From Chlorobium sp. (lineage in GTDB: Bacteria > Bacteroidota > Chlorobiia > Chlorobiales > Chlorobiaceae): 10,562 bases of DNA. Shown piece after piece: positions 6,063-10,562 of this stretch (position 1 is its first letter; each line of letters opens with the position of its first letter). Under the pieces are notes generated by a model. It had not been told where the DNA came from and did no database searches. It was given only the letters and a program-made list of their open reading frames with translations. The translations under genes were made by a program, and so were the position numbers. The stretch is taken from positions 1-10,562 of the forward strand of contig JANQFD010000001.1 in NCBI GenBank assembly GCA_028278005.1. The letters are read 5' to 3'.

Positions 6063-7415
6063 CTAAGCAGCCGCCTGGATGATTTTTGAAGGACGCATGA
6101 TCGAAAAGAACAGCATGACGAAGATAAACGTGATGAACTCTGCGGCAGAAAATGTAACAAAGATTCCTGCATCACCGAAAAAAAGCGGCAGAACGGAAAG
6201 AAAAAGCACAGGAAAGACAAGCGTCCTGGAAAGAGCAATCAAAACCGAAGGAACAGGCTTGTGAACCGCAGTAAAATAAGCACTGAACACCACATTAAAA
6301 CCGTTCCACAGGAATGCCGGCCAACTGAAAGAAATGAACGCAAGCGTTATGCTCATTGTAGCGGCGGTCCCGTTGTCGAGAAAAAGCCCGGCAAGTCTTT
6401 CAGGCATGCTCAAAAGCATGACGACAAGAGAAAATCCCACGACTGCCACACATATTGATGCGAGTCCGAGAAAACCTCTGATCCTTTCTGGCCTTCTTGC
6501 GCCATAGTTGGTACTGACGATCGGCTGAAGAGCATCGGAAAAACCGTAGACGACAATCTGTTCGGCAAAGAACAGATAATGCATGATAGTGAATGCAGCC
6601 ACTCCTTCGACACCGAATCTTCCGATCATCACCCAGTTGAAAACAAGAATGACAATTGCCGCCGCCAGCTGATTCGCAAATTCAGATGATCCGTTATATG
6701 CAGCATGAAACATCTCTTTCCACTCTTTCTGCCGCCACGAAAATCTCAGGATTGATTTTTTCGAGATAAAATGAAACATCAGTATAAGAAAACTGGAAAT
6801 GTGAGCGATTCCTGTTGCAAGTGCCGCTCCCTGAAGCCCCATATCCCAGGAAACAACAAACAACCAGTCAAAAAGGACATTGATAACCGCTGCTATGATG
6901 ATAGCAGATGCGGCAAGCAGCGGCTGACCGTCAACCCGTACAAAAAACGAAAGACAGAAGCTCACCGGGAGAAAAAACATGAAGGCAAGCATCACAAAAA
7001 GATACTCCCTGACGAGAGGCGCCAGGGATTCATTTGCGCCGAGCATGGAGACAAGCTGGTCGATGAATACTATTCCTGACAAGGCAAGCAGCAAGGTCAG
7101 AAAAGAAACGGTGATCAGGGTTTTGGAAAAAACCGCATTGGCGGCATTGTAATCCGACTCTCCGATATATTTACCGCAGCGCACCATTCCACCCACGGAG
7201 AACATGATCCCGACACCGAGCAGAAGACTGAACACAGGCATGATAATGTTTATTGCAGCAAGGGCACTGTGTCCGACGTAATTACCTACGAAGATCCCGT
7301 CGACAATTCCGGAGGATGAAATCGCCAGCATGCCCAGGACGTTGGGAATCGCGTGATAAAAAAACACAGCCACAATATTCCCCTGCAGCATGTCGACAAA
7401 CCGATCTCTACCCAT
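6063..7415 (-). CDS. MATE-family multidrug efflux transporter
   Basis: This 450-residue protein is hydrophobic throughout, with about 12 membrane segments, the standard size and shape of a MATE exporter. The first half shows ISSSGIVDGIFVGNYVG (32-48) and ALAAINIIMP (51-60), and the end of the first bundle has FFVRVDGQP (157-165) followed by INVLFDWLFV (178-187) and GLQGAALATGIA (193-204), typical of the MepA/DinF-like branch. Such proteins export cationic drugs or metabolites from the cytoplasm in exchange for Na+ or H+. The start is well placed: GGAGAG (complement of 7421-7426) lies 5 nt before the ATG. It is divergent from the TetR gene with a 217-nt shared region, which suggests common control. 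It converges with the carotenoid enzyme gene with only 2 nt between stop codons and no terminator hairpin there, so the transcripts may overlap at their 3' ends. Substrate is unknown. Confidence 0.93.
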   Translation of the reverse strand: MGRDRFVDMLQGNIVAVFFYHAIPNVLGMLAISSSGIVDGIFVGNYVGHSALAAINIIMPVFSLLLGVGIMFSVGGMVRCGKYIGESDYNAANAVFSKTLITVSFLTLLLALSGIVFIDQLVSMLGANESLAPLVREYLFVMLAFMFFLPVSFCLSFFVRVDGQPLLAASAIIIAAVINVLFDWLFVVSWDMGLQGAALATGIAHISSFLILMFHFISKKSILRFSWRQKEWKEMFHAAYNGSSEFANQLAAAIVILVFNWVMIGRFGVEGVAAFTIMHYLFFAEQIVVYGFSDALQPIVSTNYGARRPERIRGFLGLASICVAVVGFSLVVMLLSMPERLAGLFLDNGTAATMSITLAFISFSWPAFLWNGFNVVFSAYFTAVHKPVPSVLIALSRTLVFPVLFLSVLPLFFGDAGIFVTFSAAEFITFIFVMLFFSIMRPSKIIQAAA

Positions 7416-7479
7416 TCCCGCTCTCCGTTAGGGGCATTGTCAATCTTCTGTTAACGATTTTCAAGCATAACAGGCTGAG

Positions 7480-7508
7480 AATATAGTTCAATCAACCACA
7501 TTAAGCAA
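7480..7508 (-). promoter_or_regulatory. Candidate promoter of the MATE gene
   Basis: On the - strand TTGCTT (complement of 7503-7508, 3 of 6) is followed after 17 nt by TATATT (complement of 7480-7485, 5 of 6). The predicted start is near 7473, giving a leader of about 58 nt. One TTCAATCA half-site (7487-7494) falls inside the spacer, so the regulator that binds the nearby palindrome could block this promoter as well. Confidence 0.4.
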
Positions 7509-7534
7509 TTCATGAAAAAACCAATTTCAATCAT

Positions 7535-7562
7535 TTGACTTATTTTAATCAATTGATTAAAT
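7535..7562 (+). promoter_or_regulatory. Candidate promoter of the TetR-adaptor-RND operon
   Basis: TTGACT (7535-7540, 5 of 6 matches if the last base is ignored) is followed after 16 nt by TTAAAT (7557-7562, 4 of 6). The 18-bp palindrome at 7544-7561 fills the spacer and overlaps the -10, the usual arrangement for a self-repressing TetR regulator. Confidence 0.42.
7544..7561. promoter_or_regulatory. 18-bp perfect palindrome, likely TetR operator
   Basis: TTTAATCAATTGATTAAA reads the same on both strands with no spacer. It lies 72 nt before the regulator's ATG and 129 nt from the MATE start, in the shared divergent region. Its size and position fit a TetR-family dimer site. The half-site TTyAATCA recurs at 7487-7494 and 7526-7533 on the same strand. 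It is AT-rich, which slightly raises the chance of coincidence, but a perfect 18-mer in the expected place is good evidence. Confidence 0.65.
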
Positions 7563-7632
7563 TGTTATCGAACGAATCGTCACATAGGTAACGATCCCCG
7601 TTTCAAACAATAAAACAGTGCAGACCAGCAGT

Positions 7633-8286
7633 ATGACAAAGTATGCAAGCAGCGAACAAACAAGACAGACCCTGATCAATTCAGCAGGAGAACTTGCAGC
7701 CGAGAAGGGCTTTCCGAACGTGTCAACAAGAGCGATCGCTCTGCGGGCGAATGAAAATATCGGCAGCATTCATTATCATTTCGGCGGCAAGGAGCAATTG
7801 TTCGAAGCTGTCGTTCAGGAGGTTATCAAACGATGCGACGCATACCCGGTGAGTGAAGCAATTGAACCGTTTCTCAACGTTCTCGATACCCCTTCCGGCC
7901 AGTCGGGAGCGATACGTGCGATTGTTAAAAGAGAAATAAACCTGCTGTTCGATTCCGATTACCCGCTATGGCACAGCAGGGTTATCTATCAGCTTATGCA
8001 GCAGAAAAGCCGGTTACAGGATATGATGGTGAAAGAGATTTTCAACCCCATCGTCGATACCGTTGCATCGCTGATCAAGCGCATCGATCCGAGCCTGGAC
8101 AGTCAGGAAACCTTCCTTGTCATTACCCAGATGATTTCCCCGATCGCATCCCACGCCGATTACATGTCATACTGTCTTAAACATCTGGGAACGGATCATT
8201 ACAGCCCAGAATATCTGCAGAAGATGGAAAATATGATTGTACGGCAAACCGAACTTTTTCTGGGCCTGAGTTCCGAAAAAGCTTGA
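7633..8286 (+). CDS. TetR/AcrR-family transcriptional regulator
   Basis: From ATG 7633 the protein has 217 residues; a GTG at 7618 would add five. Neither has a strong Shine-Dalgarno sequence, and the ATG is preferred because it starts just before the conserved first helix. The N-terminal DNA-binding domain is typical: TRQTLINSAGELAAEKGFPN, then STRAIALRANENIGSIHYHF (about 31-50) as the helix-turn-helix, then GGKEQLFEAV. The ligand-binding C-terminal part (about 70-217) resembles the DUF1956/CecR type of regulator, which often controls efflux genes; this subfamily call is tentative. It is the first gene of an operon with the adaptor (28 nt gap) and RND permease, and is divergent from the MATE gene. 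Binding to the 18-bp palindrome would repress its own promoter until a toxic ligand of the pump binds. Both the ligand and repression of the MATE gene are inferred. Confidence 0.92.
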   Translation: MTKYASSEQTRQTLINSAGELAAEKGFPNVSTRAIALRANENIGSIHYHFGGKEQLFEAVVQEVIKRCDAYPVSEAIEPFLNVLDTPSGQSGAIRAIVKREINLLFDSDYPLWHSRVIYQLMQQKSRLQDMMVKEIFNPIVDTVASLIKRIDPSLDSQETFLVITQMISPIASHADYMSYCLKHLGTDHYSPEYLQKMENMIVRQTELFLGLSSEKA

Positions 8287-8314
8287 ACAAAACCTACAGA
8301 ACAACAGGTAAGAC

Positions 8315-9484
8315 ATGACAAGAAAATCCCGTAACGCTCTTGCCATTTACTTCGGCGCTTTCATAATCCTGACTCTCATGAGTTGCAGCTCAGGAGAAAA
8401 AAACTCAGAGCCGAAAGCCGAGACGCAACGGAGAGTCCCGGTGGCATATCCTCAGTCGATAAGCTCCCCGACAGCACACAACTATCCTGGAGAAATAAAG
8501 GCCTGCAAAGAGACAAATCTTTCTTTCAGGGTGGATGGACCTCTAATAGCCATACAAAAAAAACCCGGAGCGCTTGTCATCAAGGAAGAGCTTCTTATGC
8601 AGCTTGACCAGAGAGATTACCGAGACCGGATAACCATTCTTGAAGCCGAGCTTGACGGCGCTCTTGCAAGGGCGAATAAGGCATCACAGGATTTTAAGAG
8701 AGCCAAACAGCTTTTCGAAAAAGATGTCATCGCAAAAGCAGATTATGACCTTGCCCGGAGCAACGCATCATCTGCAAATGCTGCAGTTAAAAACATTCGG
8801 GCCCAGCTGTCCGTTGCAAAACATCAACTGAAAGATACATCGCTCCGTGCACCGTATGACGGAATTATTACAGCCCAACTGGCAGAAAATCATGAAATGA
8901 TCCGTGCTGGACAGATCGTCATGCGCATGCACGATATATCAACGCTTGAAATCAACACGAACATCCCGGAAAACGACATCGGTCACCTCCTGCTGGAAAA
9001 AGGCAGCACTGCTGTATTGACGGTTCCTTCTCTGAAAAACAGTTCTTTTACCGCAAAGCTGAAAGAGTGGAGTACGGAGGCAGATAAAACAACAAGAACC
9101 TACGGGGTCACTTTTACACTGCAACCCCCTGAAGACCAGAGCCTTCTTCCGGGTATGACAGCTGAAATAACGCTTCGGAACCTGAAAGCCCGCAAGCCTG
9201 TCATGACCGTGCCACTTGATGCTGTAACGGCCGATCATGGAGGCAACTCCGTAATCTGGGTTTATGATGAAGCGTCGGGCGTGGCAACTCAAAAAAAGAT
9301 TATCACCGCGGAAATGTATGATGACAGAAGAATTATCGTCGACGAGGGACTTAACGGAAACGAGCTGATCGTTACCGGAGGCGTCCATTTTCTTGTCGAG
9401 GGAATGCCGGTTGAGCCATTGAAACCCTCAAATCCGGCCCCGCAGTACTCCGGACAAGGCAAAGGACAGGAAAACGCATTATGA
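8315..9484 (+). CDS. RND efflux periplasmic adaptor (membrane-fusion lipoprotein)
   Basis: This 389-residue protein is a membrane-fusion adaptor linking an inner-membrane RND pump to an outer-membrane channel. Residues 1-24 form a lipoprotein signal: basic start, hydrophobic core and the lipobox LMSC with C24 as the lipidated cysteine. After a Ser/Pro-rich linker come the first half of the lipoyl-like sandwich (about 57-100), an alpha-helical hairpin (about 103-172, heptad-like with many Ala, Leu and Lys), the second lipoyl half with LRAPYDGIITAQ (177-188), then the beta-barrel (about 210-290) and a membrane-proximal domain containing SVIWVYDEASGVATQKKI. Such adaptors work in the periplasm and need a Gram-negative envelope. 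ATG 8315 has a weak AGGTAAG before it. The stop overlaps the start of the permease gene as ATGA, showing tight translational coupling. Confidence 0.93.
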   Translation: MTRKSRNALAIYFGAFIILTLMSCSSGEKNSEPKAETQRRVPVAYPQSISSPTAHNYPGEIKACKETNLSFRVDGPLIAIQKKPGALVIKEELLMQLDQRDYRDRITILEAELDGALARANKASQDFKRAKQLFEKDVIAKADYDLARSNASSANAAVKNIRAQLSVAKHQLKDTSLRAPYDGIITAQLAENHEMIRAGQIVMRMHDISTLEINTNIPENDIGHLLLEKGSTAVLTVPSLKNSSFTAKLKEWSTEADKTTRTYGVTFTLQPPEDQSLLPGMTAEITLRNLKARKPVMTVPLDAVTADHGGNSVIWVYDEASGVATQKKIITAEMYDDRRIIVDEGLNGNELIVTGGVHFLVEGMPVEPLKPSNPAPQYSGQGKGQENAL

Positions 9485-10562
9485 ACCCTGCAATCTTTGC
9501 ACTGGAAAAAAGAACGATCATGATCATGCTGACCACGCTTCTGGTCGGGGCAGGCGTACTTTCGTATCAGAAGCTTGGCCGCCTTGAAGATCCGGGCTTC
9601 ACGATCAAAACAGCATTGATCGTGACACAGTATCCCGGGGCAAGTCCCGCCGAAGTAGAGGAAGAAGTAACCGACGTTATTGAAGAATACATCCAGTCGA
9701 TGGGAGAGGTAAAAGAGATCTACTCAACATCCGAGGAAGGGATCTCCTATGTCTACGTCGACATGAAAGACACCTATACCTCGAACAAACTGCCGCAGAT
9801 ATGGGACGAACTCCGGAAAAAAGTCCGCCAGGCTGAATCATCGCTGCCACAGGGAGCAATGAAGCCCGTTGTGAATGATGATTTCGGCGACGTTTACGGT
9901 GTTTACTTCGCCATCACCGGCAACGGATACTCCTATGCGGATCTCAAAGACTATGCCGATTTCCTGAAAAAAGAGTTGCTGTTGTGCCGCGATGTGGCAA
10001 AAATAGATTTCTGGGGTACCCGTCAGGAGATAATCTTTGTCGAAACGGACCGGGCGAAGATGGCCGAGCTGGGTATAGCCCCCGATGTAATCACCCGAAC
10101 GCTCCAGACACAGCTCTTTGCCCGCCAGAGCGGGAAAGTCGAGGCCGGCAACAACTACCTCCGCATCACTCCAACAGGTGAAATCACGAACGATAAAGCT
10201 ATCGCATCCCTGCTTGTCGGTCCTCCTGAAAAAACCGTCCGCCTTGGTGATATCGCCCGGGTTTACCGGGGATACGAAGACCCGCCGCGCAACGGCCTCC
10301 TGTTTAACGGCAAACCCGGCATTGCGCTGGGCATCTCGACGATCGAGGGGGGTAACGTTATTTCCATGGGTGAATCGGTCAGCGAAAAACTTCACCAGCT
10401 TGAATCACGGAAGCCCGAAGGCATCAATCTGCACAAGATCTATTACCAAAGCGATCTTGTCGAGGACTCCGTCAACACCTTCGTCACCAATCTTTTCCAG
10501 GCGGTCTTCATTGTCGTTGTGCTGCTTATGCTGTTCATGGGCTGGCAAAGCGGCCTGATGAT
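9481..10562 (+). CDS. RND efflux permease, N-terminal part (runs off the window)
   Basis: The first 360 codons of an RND family pump of the hydrophobe/amphiphile exporter kind, with no stop before the window end (full-length members have about 1,000-1,050 residues). Residues 11-28 form the first membrane helix. The porter region begins with KLGRLEDPGFTIKTALIVT (31-49) and YPGASPAEVEEEVTDVIEE (51-69), characteristic of the branch found in many Gram-negative bacteria. The second helix begins near residue 337 (FQAVFIVVVLLMLFMGW), after the first large periplasmic loop. It would trap substrates in the periplasm or inner membrane and export them with proton energy through the adaptor encoded just before it. 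The start ATG lies within the adaptor's stop (ATGA). The outer-membrane channel gene is not in the window and is expected downstream or elsewhere. The substrate cannot be told from sequence. Confidence 0.95.
   Translation, partial: MNPAIFALEKRTIMIMLTTLLVGAGVLSYQKLGRLEDPGFTIKTALIVTQYPGASPAEVEEEVTDVIEEYIQSMGEVKEIYSTSEEGISYVYVDMKDTYTSNKLPQIWDELRKKVRQAESSLPQGAMKPVVNDDFGDVYGVYFAITGNGYSYADLKDYADFLKKELLLCRDVAKIDFWGTRQEIIFVETDRAKMAELGIAPDVITRTLQTQLFARQSGKVEAGNNYLRITPTGEITNDKAIASLLVGPPEKTVRLGDIARVYRGYEDPPRNGLLFNGKPGIALGISTIEGGNVISMGESVSEKLHQLESRKPEGINLHKIYYQSDLVEDSVNTFVTNLFQAVFIVVVLLMLFMGWQSGLM

Noticed and set aside
7576..7595. Small dyad ATCGT/ACGAT upstream of the TetR gene
   Set aside because: Five-base arms with a 10-nt spacer are easily found by chance and add little beside the 18-bp palindrome.
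9838..10395. 185-codon - strand open frame across the RND permease
   Set aside because: The + strand frame here encodes the clear RND porter domain, which remains open to the window end.
1..10562. CRISPR array, tRNA or rRNA genes, phage or defence genes
   Set aside because: No regularly spaced direct repeats, tRNA cloverleaf or rRNA stretches were noticed, and no protein carries nuclease, integrase or toxin features that I recognise.

Overview
The window looks like chromosomal DNA of an anaerobic, pigment-making bacterium with moderate GC content. A green sulfur bacterium (Chlorobiota: Chlorobium, Prosthecochloris or a relative) is my best guess. The guess rests on a CrtI-type carotenoid oxidoreductase, a rubrerythrin, AT-poor coding sequence with AT-rich promoter regions, and the general flavour of the proteins. 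No ribosomal or photosystem marker confirms it. I see no rRNA, tRNA, CRISPR array, transposase or phage gene.

Region 1 (1-2437, + strand) is a redox and membrane cluster. It holds the 3' part of a small four-helix membrane protein, then a complete ferric-reductase/NADPH-oxidase-type flavocytochrome (start corrected to 633), then a second small four-helix membrane protein that looks distantly related to the first. The 209-nt gap before the flavocytochrome carries a 13-bp perfect inverted repeat over a plausible promoter. A strong bidirectional terminator (2476-2502) separates this cluster from a convergent rubrerythrin (2519-3019, - strand). The pair suggests handling of O2, peroxide or metals by an anaerobe.

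Region 2 (3020-4234) contains a 112-nt element bounded by perfect 17-bp inverted repeats, followed on the - strand by a class III nucleotide-cyclase-like protein whose usual catalytic Asn and Arg appear to be missing. A candidate promoter and a 16-nt dyad lie upstream of the cyclase gene.

Region 3 (4235-6060, + strand) has a small unrecognised acidic protein and a 466-residue CrtI-family FAD enzyme, probably a carotenoid desaturase or isomerase-like enzyme of unknown step.

Region 4 (6063-10562) is an export locus. A MATE transporter on the - strand is divergent from a TetR regulator, which is followed by a lipoprotein membrane-fusion adaptor and the first 360 codons of an RND permease (ATGA overlap). 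The shared intergenic region holds an 18-bp perfect palindrome lying between a candidate -35 and -10 of the regulator gene, plus two related half-sites toward the MATE promoter. The simplest reading is a TetR repressor that controls itself, the RND pump and possibly the MATE pump. An outer-membrane factor, if present, would lie beyond the window.

I did not find a clear-cut new defence or mobile system. The most unusual items are the inverted-repeat element at 3094-3205, the apparently catalytically degenerate cyclase, and the flavocytochrome flanked by two related small membrane proteins.
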